Assembly: GCF_014705715.1 (NCBI RefSeq)
Contig: NZ_JACXLC010000001.1
Location: 2,541,860-2,605,859 of the forward strand
Direction of reading: 5' to 3'
Length of the DNA stretch: 64,000 bases
From: Erythrobacter rubeus
Lineage (GTDB): Bacteria > Pseudomonadota > Alphaproteobacteria > Sphingomonadales > Sphingomonadaceae
The stretch's first letter is position 1, and every line of letters starts with the position of its first letter. This document shows positions 57,501 through 64,000 of the stretch, in pieces. The position numbers and the translations under genes were made by a program. The notes below the pieces were generated by a model. The model ran no database searches, was not told where the DNA came from, and was given only the letters and a program-made list of their open reading frames with translations.

Positions 57501-57899
57501 AGTTATGATTGAAGATGCGCCCGCCTTCGTTGGGCCAAGGTGGGCCGCGTTTGGCGCGCTCGACACTCCCGAATGCTCTTCCTGAGAGACAAAAGCCCCC
57601 TCGGGCTGGGTCGCAGTCTTCAAAGTTGTTGCCGCCGCGGGCGAGGCAAAACCCTCCAGAGGCATTCTCGTATCGCTTGCATAGGGCTTCGGCTGAGTGA
57701 AGATCGGTCGCTCCAGACTCTTGCCGGAATCGCGCGATGTAGCGGTAGCACTTTCGATCAACACCGGCGCAGCTGCAGCGTACTCGCCCGTCACACCCTC
57801 GACAGCGGTGTTAGCGCTCCCAGTAGGGAGAGAGCCGCTCGCGACCGCTGGAAAAGCAGCGATTGCGGCCAAGATGCCGATCGCGCGAATGGTATTCAC
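54513..57899 (-). CDS. usher-like outer-membrane protein of a DUF4402 chaperone-usher system
   Basis: 1128 residues, GTG start overlapping the chaperone stop by 4 bp. Layout: signal peptide 1-21; a long Pro/Ala/Ser-rich, probably disordered stretch 22-240; a soluble module 243-380 (DELILQFKVRG, YLPVGELTRIL); a region at 490-610 like the usher plug (DLRGVLPDGYEVELYRNDIL, FLDVPVDYGLNIFRLVFFGP); a beta-barrel-like region to about 920 with alternating aromatic strands; then two carboxypeptidase-regulatory/SdrB-like domains (923-1000 with FQDLDGDSVFGPGDVPL, and 1015-1080). It presumably forms the pore that assembles the DUF4402 subunits. Classical ushers are about 800-850 residues; the N-terminal extension is unusual. 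Confidence 0.75.
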   Translation of the reverse strand: MNTIRAIGILAAIAAFPAVASGSLPTGSANTAVEGVTGEYAAAAPVLIESATATSRDSGKSLERPIFTQPKPYASDTRMPLEGFASPAAATTLKTATQPEGAFVSQEEHSGVSSAPNAAHLGPTKAGASSIITLPVGVIASDFRMKHKGLQGSRPENGLIEGDATNPADRLEESALPFEGAAPGRETVPPADRQARAVTDEKPKSKKNQIGPKRPSAQPNIPETAEFSTQQQQSFDLRPGTTTFPVDESEPVFTLNDELILQFKVRGIDATDTIIVYGTREGLYLPVGELTRILDLAVRVSDDGHYANGWFLTENRTVTLDLRNNRLTTNGGSRPLLPDEVQAFEGEMYLRSDLFAEILPVKLEPNLRTQSVLLTTLEPFPFEERLRRESERARLKARQGQGEEMQWPRQETPWLAASLPLADVELRAVSDSTMDERLEGDFRFGGDLAFMTAQAFLSATTRDGLVASLVQLGRRDGDGDLLGPLKASEFQVGDVATVSMPVGLRGRAGRGGFVSNRPFQAASVFEQIDLRGVLPDGYEVELYRNDILIGSVASAVNRQYEFLDVPVDYGLNIFRLVFFGPQGQRREEVRRVSVGDGRVAAGDLQYDFGAIQRGVNLLGVEGPDFNPLEGFGSWQAGGSASYGLNADVTAIAGFSYFEDVGEDVFLGTTGLRTGLGGLAVRADAAVASDGSNALGAGLGGRAFGGAFSLSHFEYGSGFSDEIRSNTRDPLRRATELDFNANLALGGIFGDSSIPVAARLRHVEFLDGRSSTDAIFRSSARLPGMIVSNTFEYTRNTAANGSGFSQLIGNFDLATFARSRTQLRGSVGYSLLQGPEITNVSGEIDYQIDGRTVVSGQASYSFSSAGLRLGASAIKEFDKFSLAFDGSYVFEQRSYSMALRLGFSFGRDPIRRNFFLAPPGQASSGSVSLRAFQDLDGDSVFGPGDVPLQDVNFSVFNNTSETDERGTARLTRLGNGVPVSVQVDPSSLPDILLAPVSRGIEIVPRPGRFHVMDFPIVALSEVEGTVSFSDKDTSRGVSGLRLQLIDRGGEVVATARTERGGYYFFEQVMPGRFQLIIEPEQAERLGICLTNEVEMVVEPSGDIYNLDLEVQNCALEIAVRSGPSTKTVP

Positions 57900-58888
57900 C
57901 GTACGACAAATTCTTGCCTGGCTAGTGTTTCCCCTGGCGCGACATCATCGTCGACAAAGGTCGCTGTAAGGACCATCCCGGGTCGCAGCGTCGTCACGTC
58001 GAATTCTGGATTTAGCGCGAGTTGGACAAAGCGCGAGTTGATCTCTGGATAAACCCCGATGCCCCTCGCAATAACAACTGGCTCGTCCTGCCCCGGCGCA
58101 GTAATGATCAAATCGCCATAAGCAGAGCGCGTTCCAGAGCGAGTAATCGTGAGTGTAAGGGAGGAGCCCTGATCGTCTTGGACCAGCGATATGTTTTCCA
58201 GTCCTACTTCGAGCGTTGTGGGTCCGACGCGCATGATGACGGGAATCGAAATTCCAAACCGCGGACGGATGGTTACACCGACATTTCCCGTCTCTGCCTG
58301 TGCGTCGCTGACGGCGTCCTCGATTGAGAAACCTTCGTCTACGTTACTTGGAACCGAAACGACCATAAAGTGCGCGCGGTATTCACCATCGGGCAAGCCT
58401 GCCGGGGGCCTTGCCATGATCCGAATGGTTTGTGCTTCGCTTCCAAGCAACAGGACCCGGCGCGGCGACCACCGCAACATCTCGCTCGCGGTCTTGACGT
58501 TGCTGGCATCGATACCCTCTGGCAGATTGTCGAGAGGTATCACCCTGCCGTTATTGGTCATAACCATATCGGTAACAGAAATCTCGTATTCGCCTTCAAA
58601 GGCAGTTTTGTTATAAACCCCGACTGAAGCGATCCGTTGACGTTGATCCATTACGATGCGGCGAGGGTAGAGATTGATGTCGCCCATTCCGCCGACAGAT
58701 CCATCAGGGACTTCACCTGCCTCAACAATGGGTAGCGGCGGCGCGGCTTCTTGGGCCTCGTCGGATTCCGGTTTCGCGGCCTCTAGTGCGAGGGTTTGAG
58801 CCGCAAGGGCAGTCGTCGACCAAAGCGCGAGCGCGCCTAGCAGCGCTGTAATGGCGCGCAGCCAAATGTTGGAAATTTTTGTTTTCAT
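57896..58888 (-). CDS. PapD-like periplasmic pilus chaperone
   Basis: 330 residues from ATG 58888 with signal peptide ending TALAAQ. After an acidic linker the N-terminal Ig-like domain begins (GDINLYPRRIVMDQRQRIAS), with the cleft Arg of PapD-type chaperones. SPRRVLLLGSEAQTIRIMAR and LPDGEYRAHFMVVSVP match the conserved F-G region, and a second domain follows (from about 225). It should hold subunits in the periplasm by donor-strand complementation and deliver them to the usher. It is longer than classical chaperones (about 230). GTGA overlap couples it to the usher. Confidence 0.8.
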   Translation of the reverse strand: MKTKISNIWLRAITALLGALALWSTTALAAQTLALEAAKPESDEAQEAAPPLPIVEAGEVPDGSVGGMGDINLYPRRIVMDQRQRIASVGVYNKTAFEGEYEISVTDMVMTNNGRVIPLDNLPEGIDASNVKTASEMLRWSPRRVLLLGSEAQTIRIMARPPAGLPDGEYRAHFMVVSVPSNVDEGFSIEDAVSDAQAETGNVGVTIRPRFGISIPVIMRVGPTTLEVGLENISLVQDDQGSSLTLTITRSGTRSAYGDLIITAPGQDEPVVIARGIGVYPEINSRFVQLALNPEFDVTTLRPGMVLTATFVDDDVAPGETLARQEFVVR

Positions 58889-58966
58889 GAGTGCCCGCCC
58901 CGAGACCATAATTTCTAAGGTCTTCTACGGATGGGATGGTTAATTTTCGGTAAGTATAATATGCGG

Positions 58967-59497
58967 TCAGTTGTAAATAACCGTGACGTCGAAATCGCCG
59001 ATATACGAACCTGGCGCCTGATTGCCTTCGATCTGCAGCGTTCCACCCATGTCGAGGCGGTAGACTCGTTGTCGCCCAAATCCAGAAATGACCACTAGGC
59101 GACCCGTTATATTGGTTACACCGATGGTGGCGCTGCCGTTAGACAAAGTTATATCGCCAGGAATGAACACAGTCCCACCCCGGTTGCCCGCTTGCTCCAC
59201 TCGAAATTGAGCGGGGCCTCGGCCAGAGGCCGGCTGTGCCATATTGGTGGAAGAGGCGACGTCACCGACCGCGTCAAACGAACCATCGACATTGATGCGA
59301 ATAGAACTTGCGGTGCCCGGTGACGCGAACCGACCGAAACGTAGGTCGGAAATCCGCTGAATAGTCGCCGGATCTGCCACCTCGGCGGCGGCCGCGCCCG
59401 ATTCCTGAACGGTGTTACCTGGCTCTGCAAACGCCGATTGCGGCGCCAAAAGAGCAGCAATTGCTGCTGCAATTGCGTAAGAAGGGTGTTTGCGCAT
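58967..59497 (-). CDS. DUF4402-type secreted subunit (pilin-like)
   Basis: 176 residues, signal peptide cleaved after AFAE region (about residue 24). One beta-rich domain: ISDLRFGRFASPGTASSIRI, then the end GDFDVTVIYN, an alternating hydrophobic strand with Tyr at the penultimate position. It lies 78 bp upstream of the chaperone start and belongs to the same minus-strand run. The role is inferred as a minor or anchoring pilin. Confidence 0.75.
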   Translation of the reverse strand: MRKHPSYAIAAAIAALLAPQSAFAEPGNTVQESGAAAAEVADPATIQRISDLRFGRFASPGTASSIRINVDGSFDAVGDVASSTNMAQPASGRGPAQFRVEQAGNRGGTVFIPGDITLSNGSATIGVTNITGRLVVISGFGRQRVYRLDMGGTLQIEGNQAPGSYIGDFDVTVIYN

Positions 59498-59512
59498 TGC
59501 TACGGCCTGACT

Positions 59513-59561
59513 GTGCAGTTTGGGTGCGAGACCGAAGCTGAGCCCAGTCCCGCACCTGCAC
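59513..59561 (-). promoter_or_regulatory. intercistronic stem-loop after the abundant-type pilin gene
   Basis: Directly after the stop of the 165-residue pilin, GTGCAG (59513-59518)/CTGCAC (59556-59561) and GGTGCG plus GAC (59523-59532)/GTC plus CGCACC (59547-59556) can form competing or nested stems. There is no U run behind it, so it is more likely an mRNA-stability or partial-attenuation element than a full terminator. Classical pilus operons have a similar hairpin after the major pilin. Confidence 0.45.
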
Positions 59562-59569
59562 TGCTAGCT

Positions 59570-60067
59570 TCAGTTGTAAGCGACCGTTACGTCGTAAGTC
59601 CCGGTGTAGACACCGGCCGACTCGCCGCCCGCTACGGTCAGGGTACCGCCAACGGAAAACGCAGCGGCGCCAGAACCGTTCAGGGTGCCGTCGGTCGGTG
59701 CGTTAGTGGTGAAGTTCATGGTGTCGGTTCCATTACCGACACTGCCCGCGCTCGTAGTGATGGAAAAACTACGGCTCGCATCACCAGCGACGGTGAAAGC
59801 ATCAGCAGCTTCGGCCGAGCCACCAATGAGCGTCACATCGCCGGAATCGGTGCCGTCGCCAGCGAGGTCTACAACAACAGTGCCGCCATTGTCGCCGGTC
59901 GTGAAAGTGCCGAAATCAAGTGCGGCGTTGGTGACATGCGTAAGCGTGATCGGCGCAACGACCTCTGCAGTAGCAGAGCCCTGAGCGGTCGAAGTATCGC
60001 CGGGCGCAGCCATGGCTGGCGCGGAGACGACTGCCGAAGCGGCAGCAAGCAAAATAAGTTTTTTCAA
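59570..60067 (-). CDS. DUF4402 protein, candidate major pilin
   Basis: 165 residues with a clean signal peptide (MKKLILLAAASAVVSAPAMA). The mature domain has LTHVTNAALDFGTFTTGDNG, a Gly/Thr/Ser-rich body without Lys or Arg-rich patches, and ends GTYDVTVAYN with penultimate Tyr. The small size, simple composition, own upstream gap of 191 bp and the hairpin behind it make this the best candidate for the main shaft subunit. It is predicted to be exported and assembled through the usher-like protein. Confidence 0.8.
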   Translation of the reverse strand: MKKLILLAAASAVVSAPAMAAPGDTSTAQGSATAEVVAPITLTHVTNAALDFGTFTTGDNGGTVVVDLAGDGTDSGDVTLIGGSAEAADAFTVAGDASRSFSITTSAGSVGNGTDTMNFTTNAPTDGTLNGSGAAAFSVGGTLTVAGGESAGVYTGTYDVTVAYN

Positions 60068-60258
60068 GGTTGGTCCCCTTAAGGAATGTGGTCCAAGCGC
60101 ATACCGGAGGCGTGCGCCAACAGGACGTATGCCGAATCATTCGTTCCCGTCGGGGTCGGTACTAGTCCGTATGGTCTTAAAAACTTCCTTCCGTTAGCTA
60201 AGTACGGAATTAACCATAACGGCGCGCCTCGCGCGTCCTCAGGCGTGATCTCTCCCTA
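60068..60258 (-). promoter_or_regulatory. 191-bp gap upstream of the candidate major pilin, probable extra promoter
   Basis: AT-rich compared with its surroundings. It contains an inverted repeat TTCCGT (60188-60193)/ACGGAA (60203-60208) and AT-rich hexamers on the minus strand. A separate promoter here would allow stronger expression of the major pilin. No gene is seen. Confidence 0.35.
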
Positions 60259-60828
60259 TCAGTTATATGAGATAACAACCGGCAGCGAGGAGCGGAATAC
60301 ATCGGATTTCGTTCCGGAAGGGACATGCAGAGTTCCACCGACAAAAAATCGGTCTTGCCCCTCCTGATCGAGCCGACCGCCGCTCGCAAGCGCGGGCTGA
60401 TTGAAGCTACGGACCGCTAGCTGATTGACAACCAGCTCAGCACCGGTCTTTACCCCTCTCGCCGCGACGCTGCCGGGAAGACTCACGCGATAAGTCCGGT
60501 CGCCTTCGCCGGTAACAGAAAAACTGGCTCGGTGAGGTTTGCATGCCTCCTGAGAACCACAATTTGGGCGGGCAGACCTCGAATAGGTCGCCGGGCCGCC
60601 ATCCGGTGCAACTTCGACGGTCCCGCCGCTATGCCGATCGACCGCAATGGACCCGAAAGAGAGATCGGAAAGCGCAACAGCGCGAATTGGCTCGACGACC
60701 GTCGCCTCAGCCCGCCCAGTAGATGAAACCTGCTCGCGCGCGGAAACTGACGTTCCGCCGATGCTCATCAGTCCTAGGACGGCCAAGATGCTTGCAAATA
60801 TATAATTCTTCGGTCGTTTTTGGCTCAT
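60259..60828 (-). CDS. DUF4402-type secreted subunit with disulfide pair
   Basis: 189 residues from ATG 60828; signal peptide at 8-32 (cleavage after SVSA). The domain has AVALSDLSFGSIAVDRHSGG, two Cys (PNCGSQEACKP) likely bridged, FSVTGEGDRTYRVSLPG, and ends SLPVVISYN, again with penultimate Tyr. The start overlaps the upstream subunit stop as ATGA, so the two are coupled. Confidence 0.75.
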   Translation of the reverse strand: MSQKRPKNYIFASILAVLGLMSIGGTSVSAREQVSSTGRAEATVVEPIRAVALSDLSFGSIAVDRHSGGTVEVAPDGGPATYSRSARPNCGSQEACKPHRASFSVTGEGDRTYRVSLPGSVAARGVKTGAELVVNQLAVRSFNQPALASGGRLDQEGQDRFFVGGTLHVPSGTKSDVFRSSLPVVISYN

Positions 60829-61388
60829 GGCCGCTCTTTCGAAATAATCCTTGCGTCTAAATTGATCGGAACGGTGAGATTGGCGCCACCGTAATTTCGT
60901 GTCACGTCGAGCCGCGCACCAAGAGAAAAACTTCTCGAACATACGCGCACTCGACAGTTTTCGATCTTGATCACCATAGCCTCACCAGGCGAAACGCGGG
61001 CATAACCGGGAAGGTCGGTCGCAAATCGAGACAATCTGGCATCGACACCGTCTTGGCGAACTTGCGTCGGAGCCGAGATGAACAACTCAATTTCGACATC
61101 CAGTGCTCGCCGACTTTCGTTACCGCGGTCGAACTGAACATTAAAACGTGCTGGACGTGGAATTGTTCCTTCAAGGGCCACGATGGACTGGTCCGACACG
61201 GTTCCAGATGGGCTGACAATGCGCGCTCCGCTGCCGAAAAGCATAAATGTCCCGAAAACCAGTTCGCTTTGGCTTATCACGCGAACGCTCGACGGCCTCG
61301 CATGAAGCAAGGAGGTTGTACAAATACTGGAAAGGATCAGAACGAAACCACACACCGAGGTCCAGATATAACTCCGAGACCCACCCAT
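60825..61388 (-). CDS. first subunit gene of the pilus cluster, DUF4402-like, divergent C-terminus
   Basis: 187 residues from ATG 61388, with GGAAG 9 bases upstream. Signal region 10-30 (TSVCGFVLILSSICTTSLLHA). The domain has SQSELVFGTFMLFGSGARI, FDRGNESRRALDVEIEL, two Cys (ENCRVRVC) and LDVTRNYGGANLTVPINLD. Unlike the other three it ends RIISKERP, without the Tyr-Asn tail, so it may be a tip protein or terminator subunit. The longer frame that runs upstream through tRNA-Arg is rejected. Confidence 0.65.
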   Translation of the reverse strand: MGGSRSYIWTSVCGFVLILSSICTTSLLHARPSSVRVISQSELVFGTFMLFGSGARIVSPSGTVSDQSIVALEGTIPRPARFNVQFDRGNESRRALDVEIELFISAPTQVRQDGVDARLSRFATDLPGYARVSPGEAMVIKIENCRVRVCSRSFSLGARLDVTRNYGGANLTVPINLDARIISKERP

Positions 61389-61407
61389 CGCCAAGCTTCC
61401 AACTCTC

Positions 61408-61423
61408 GTTTCAACGCTGAAAC
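61408..61423 (-). promoter_or_regulatory. candidate operator in the pilus operon promoter region
   Basis: GTTTCA (61408-61413) and TGAAAC (61418-61423) are perfect 6-bp arms around ACGC, 20 bases upstream of the first pilus gene start. The 157-bp gap to tRNA-Arg holds AT-rich sequence that could provide the promoter; no clear -35/-10 pair is seen. Confidence 0.3.
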
Positions 61424-61545
61424 TACAACATAATCGCGCTGCAATCCCATGCATTTGCGACTTACGAGGCGAGCTGGAGCGCTTCTGTCTTATCATGCTC
61501 TGGTTTTTAAGGCATGATCGATGGATCGCAAGGTACTGCAAAAAA

Positions 61546-61622
<77 letters not shown>

Positions 61623-61762
61623 AGATCGGCATGCGATCGCGCGCAACGAATTGCACTGGGCGCGGCGCTTAGCAAGAGCTGCGCGGCTGTGCCACACAAT
61701 AATCGCCGCCATTTACGCAGTTAACTCTTCGGCAAGAGACTCGGACTAACCCTTGCCCCATC

Positions 61763-62161
61763 ATGGCTGCGCTTCCTCCAGAACAAACCCGCGTCATGCG
61801 CGAAACGGTTGAGCAAGCCGCGCGGCCTGTCACCTCGCTGGCGGAGCGCTGGCAGTCGTTGCACGATCAGGCGGAAGAACTGGCGCGTTTCGCCGGGCTA
61901 GCGCCCGAAGCGATTGCGGCGGATGGCGGTGAATTCGTCGACTCGCTCGAAAATGCGCATGGCTGGCAGAGGGACCTCGCCTGGCAAGGCGTCGAGGATA
62001 TCGATGCGATGATGCAGCCCGGCCTCTCCGCGCTCAAGGTGATTGCGGCCCGCGACCAAGATGTCGCTGCGCCCGCCCTCGCACTTTGGAGGGAATTCCA
62101 TCTCGCCCGAGAAGCGGTGCTGGACGTTATCGGTATGCGCCGCACCCGCGACGCGGCTTGA
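61763..62161 (+). CDS. conserved hypothetical protein, 132 aa
   Basis: Soluble, mostly helical protein without Cys. Features: LAERWQSLHDQAEELARFAG, WQRDLAWQGVEDIDAMMQPG and a C-terminal LWREFHLAREAVLDVIG. It looks like helix-rich alphaproteobacterial proteins of unknown role. No domain is recognised, and nothing in the neighbours (tRNA, mmcB) fixes a function. Confidence 0.65.
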   Translation: MAALPPEQTRVMRETVEQAARPVTSLAERWQSLHDQAEELARFAGLAPEAIAADGGEFVDSLENAHGWQRDLAWQGVEDIDAMMQPGLSALKVIAARDQDVAAPALALWREFHLAREAVLDVIGMRRTRDAA

Positions 62162-62194
62162 TCGCTCCCAACCACGCTTGACTGCGTTCGCGGT

Positions 62195-62710
62195 ATGTTC
62201 CAATCATGCCGCATGACATCCGCCCCCTCCACAATGCTTGATTCGACCTCCACCGTCAGCGCGCAGGACGTTGCGCGCGGGATCATGCGGCTGTTTGCCC
62301 GCAACAATATCTGGTGCGTCACTGAAATGCCGCTGAAGAATGGGCGGCGCGCCGATTTGATGGGAGTGGATGCGAAAGGACTGGTCACCATCGTCGAGAT
62401 CAAGGTGGCGCGCGGGGATCTTCTGGGTGATGCCAAATGGCCCGATTATCTCGATTTTTGCGACCGCTTCTACTGGGGCGTTCCGCCGGGTCTCGACCGC
62501 AGCCCGCTTGACGGGGAAGCGTACCAGCCGGAGGCCTGCGGAGTTATCGTCGCCGATGGATATGATGCGGAAATCGTGCGCCACGCTTCACTCGATCCGC
62601 TCGCGGCTGCACGGCGCAAGGTTCAGGTGGAGGCGCTCGCACGAACGGCGATGCGGCGGCACACCTGCCTGATCGATCCGCAATGCTGCGATGTCGATAG
62701 CGCCGGTTAG
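62195..62710 (+). CDS. mmcB: MmcB family DNA repair protein
   Basis: Up to 171 residues. The restriction-endonuclease-like fold is clear: VTEMPLKNGRRADLMGVD, VTIVEIKVARGDLLGDAKWP and YLDFCDRFYWGVPP, with the D...ExK catalytic pattern (Asp in ADLMG, Glu-Ile-Lys). MmcB was tied to mitomycin C resistance and error-prone repair in Caulobacter. The start could be ATG 62195, 62213 or 62234; none has a strong ribosome-binding site. Confidence 0.88.
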   Translation: MFQSCRMTSAPSTMLDSTSTVSAQDVARGIMRLFARNNIWCVTEMPLKNGRRADLMGVDAKGLVTIVEIKVARGDLLGDAKWPDYLDFCDRFYWGVPPGLDRSPLDGEAYQPEACGVIVADGYDAEIVRHASLDPLAAARRKVQVEALARTAMRRHTCLIDPQCCDVDSAG

Positions 62711-62739
62711 GCAGTTTCGCAGGCGCACAGTTTGCGCCT

Positions 62740-63528
62740 ATGATCGGCCCGATGCTTCCCGCTGATACGCCAGTCCTGCTCGCTTTGCTGATCGTCAGCG
62801 CCGTCACGTCAGGTTTCGTGGCGCTGCGATACTTCGCCTCCTCAGGCCTTTTCGCCTGGATAACGCAGCGTGTCAGACCCGGCCTCTACGATGGCAAAGA
62901 GAGGCAGATCGGGCGAGAAATTCGCTGGTCGCTGATCGCGGCGTTCATCTACGGCACACCGGCGGGGATGGTGTTCTGGGCCTGGAACCACCTCGGCTGG
63001 ACGCAGCTCTATACCGATTTCAGCGCTTATCCGCTGTGGTATCTTCCCGCCTCGGTTCTCATCTGCCTCTTCGCGCAGGATACGTGGTTCTATTGGAGCC
63101 ACCGCGCCATGCACCACCCGAAGCTGTTCCGCGTCATGCATGCCGTCCATCACGACAGCCGGCCGCCCACATCGTGGACGGCGATGAGCTTTCATCCGAT
63201 CGAATCGCTCACCGGCGCGCTTCTGATCCCGGTTCTGGTCTTCGTCGTCCCGATCCACATCGCCATGCTGGGCGTCGTCCTGACAGTCGCGACAGTCATG
63301 GGCGTGACCAATCACATGGGCTGGGAGATGTTTCCACGCGCGCTCGTTCATTCTCCGTTGGGAAATTGGATGATAACAGCGAGCCATCACGAAAAGCATC
63401 ATGAACGGTATGGATGCAATTTCGGACTGTATTTTCGCTTTTGGGACCGGTTGTGCGGGACAGATCGGGGCCTTTCCAAGCGTATGGTCGAGCAGTCCGG
63501 CTATGGAGAGAAGGGGGTTCGGATATGA
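62740..63528 (+). CDS. sterol desaturase / fatty acid hydroxylase family protein
   Basis: 262-residue membrane protein with four hydrophobic segments. The di-iron His clusters are HRAMHH, HAVHHDS and HHEKHHE, in the usual order and spacing. The enzyme hydroxylates or desaturates a lipid (fatty acid, sphingolipid or carotenoid); the substrate is not determined. It overlaps the DUF2141 gene by 4 bp, so the two are coupled. Confidence 0.9.
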   Translation: MIGPMLPADTPVLLALLIVSAVTSGFVALRYFASSGLFAWITQRVRPGLYDGKERQIGREIRWSLIAAFIYGTPAGMVFWAWNHLGWTQLYTDFSAYPLWYLPASVLICLFAQDTWFYWSHRAMHHPKLFRVMHAVHHDSRPPTSWTAMSFHPIESLTGALLIPVLVFVVPIHIAMLGVVLTVATVMGVTNHMGWEMFPRALVHSPLGNWMITASHHEKHHERYGCNFGLYFRFWDRLCGTDRGLSKRMVEQSGYGEKGVRI

Positions 63529-63962
63529 AACAATCGGGAATTTTCGCAGTAGGGGCCGTATTCGCGGCCATGGCAGCGCCTGCGACCGCCGGAGAGGTGA
63601 CGATCACCGTCACGGACCTGCGCTCTACCGAAGGCGTTGTGCGCGCTTGTATGACAGCCAAGGAGGACGTTTTTCCCAAATGCATCAAGGATCCGGCATC
63701 GCACCGCACGGTCGTTCCCGCTGGAGAGGCAGTGACGATCCGGTTTACCGGGGTTGAACCCGGCAGCTACGCGATCGCGCTGCTCCACGACGAAAACGAC
63801 AACGGCAAGGCCGACCGCGCGCTCGGGATGATGCCCAAGGAAGGCTACGGTTTCTCACGCGATGCAAAGGTTCGCATGGGTCCGCCCAAATTCAAGGACG
63901 CCGTCTTCGATCATGGCGCTGTGGCTCAGGACCTTACCATTACCATGCGATACTTCCTGTAG
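63525..63962 (+). CDS. DUF2141 family exported protein
   Basis: 145 residues from ATG 63525, in ATGA overlap with the hydroxylase. Signal peptide cleaved after APATA. The DUF2141 body has EVTITVTDLRSTEGVVRACM, GSYAIALLHDENDNGKADR with a Ca-loop-like DENDNGKAD, and ends AQDLTITMRYFL. The coupling to a lipid hydroxylase suggests an envelope-lipid connection, which is inference. Confidence 0.88.
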   Translation: MKQSGIFAVGAVFAAMAAPATAGEVTITVTDLRSTEGVVRACMTAKEDVFPKCIKDPASHRTVVPAGEAVTIRFTGVEPGSYAIALLHDENDNGKADRALGMMPKEGYGFSRDAKVRMGPPKFKDAVFDHGAVAQDLTITMRYFL

Positions 63963-64000
63963 GGGTTCGATCGCACGAAGTACGGCTTCGTGACGCCATG

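Overview
The window looks like chromosomal DNA of an alphaproteobacterium of the Sphingomonadales, most likely an Erythrobacter-like marine member. This is inferred from gene content and style: a 180-kDa NAD-glutamate dehydrogenase, an MmcB-type protein, two DUF2141 proteins, a crotonase and P450 set, 4-bp ATGA overlaps and a fairly high GC content. No phage, insertion sequence, integrase, rRNA operon or CRISPR array was seen. There are two tRNA genes, Leu(TAA) and Arg(CCG), both on the minus strand.

Layout, 1-31 kb. A truncated M28 peptidase enters from the left edge and is followed by an agmatine deiminase, a DUF1223 protein, thrS with a TauE-like exporter, and a three-gene membrane-protein/XRE-regulator operon behind a repeated operator. 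Next come PhoD, an alpha/beta hydrolase, a TPR protein, a luciferase-like oxidoreductase, the large glutamate dehydrogenase and a ferredoxin-reductase-like flavoprotein. Then queG, an ABC exporter pair, a cytochrome P450 and an exported MsrB. A minus-strand operon (flavoprotein, GtrA, large membrane protein of GT-C type) looks like an envelope glycosylation module. A tandem PilZ protein, tRNA-Leu, a CPA2 antiporter and ihfB follow.

Layout, 31-54 kb. A GntR regulator lies beside a POT peptide transporter and two tandem amidohydrolases, which suggests a peptide/amide scavenging operon. After these are NnrU, an alpha/beta hydrolase, a crotonase, two convergent serine hydrolases, an MlaA-like protein without a lipobox, dxs, a Fur/Zur regulator, MsrA with a small membrane protein, the rpe-heparinase-purH operon, a DUF2141 protein, a lipid kinase coupled to a nucleotidyltransferase-like gene, and an M20 amidohydrolase.

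Layout, 54-64 kb. The most interesting stretch is 54.5-61.4 kb: six minus-strand genes, downstream of tRNA-Arg, that encode four DUF4402-type secreted subunits, a PapD-like chaperone and a 1128-residue usher-like outer-membrane protein. Three subunits end in a beta strand with a penultimate Tyr, the signature of donor-strand-exchange pilins. I read this as a divergent chaperone-usher pilus system. The window closes with a conserved hypothetical protein, mmcB, a sterol-desaturase-family hydroxylase and a second DUF2141 protein.
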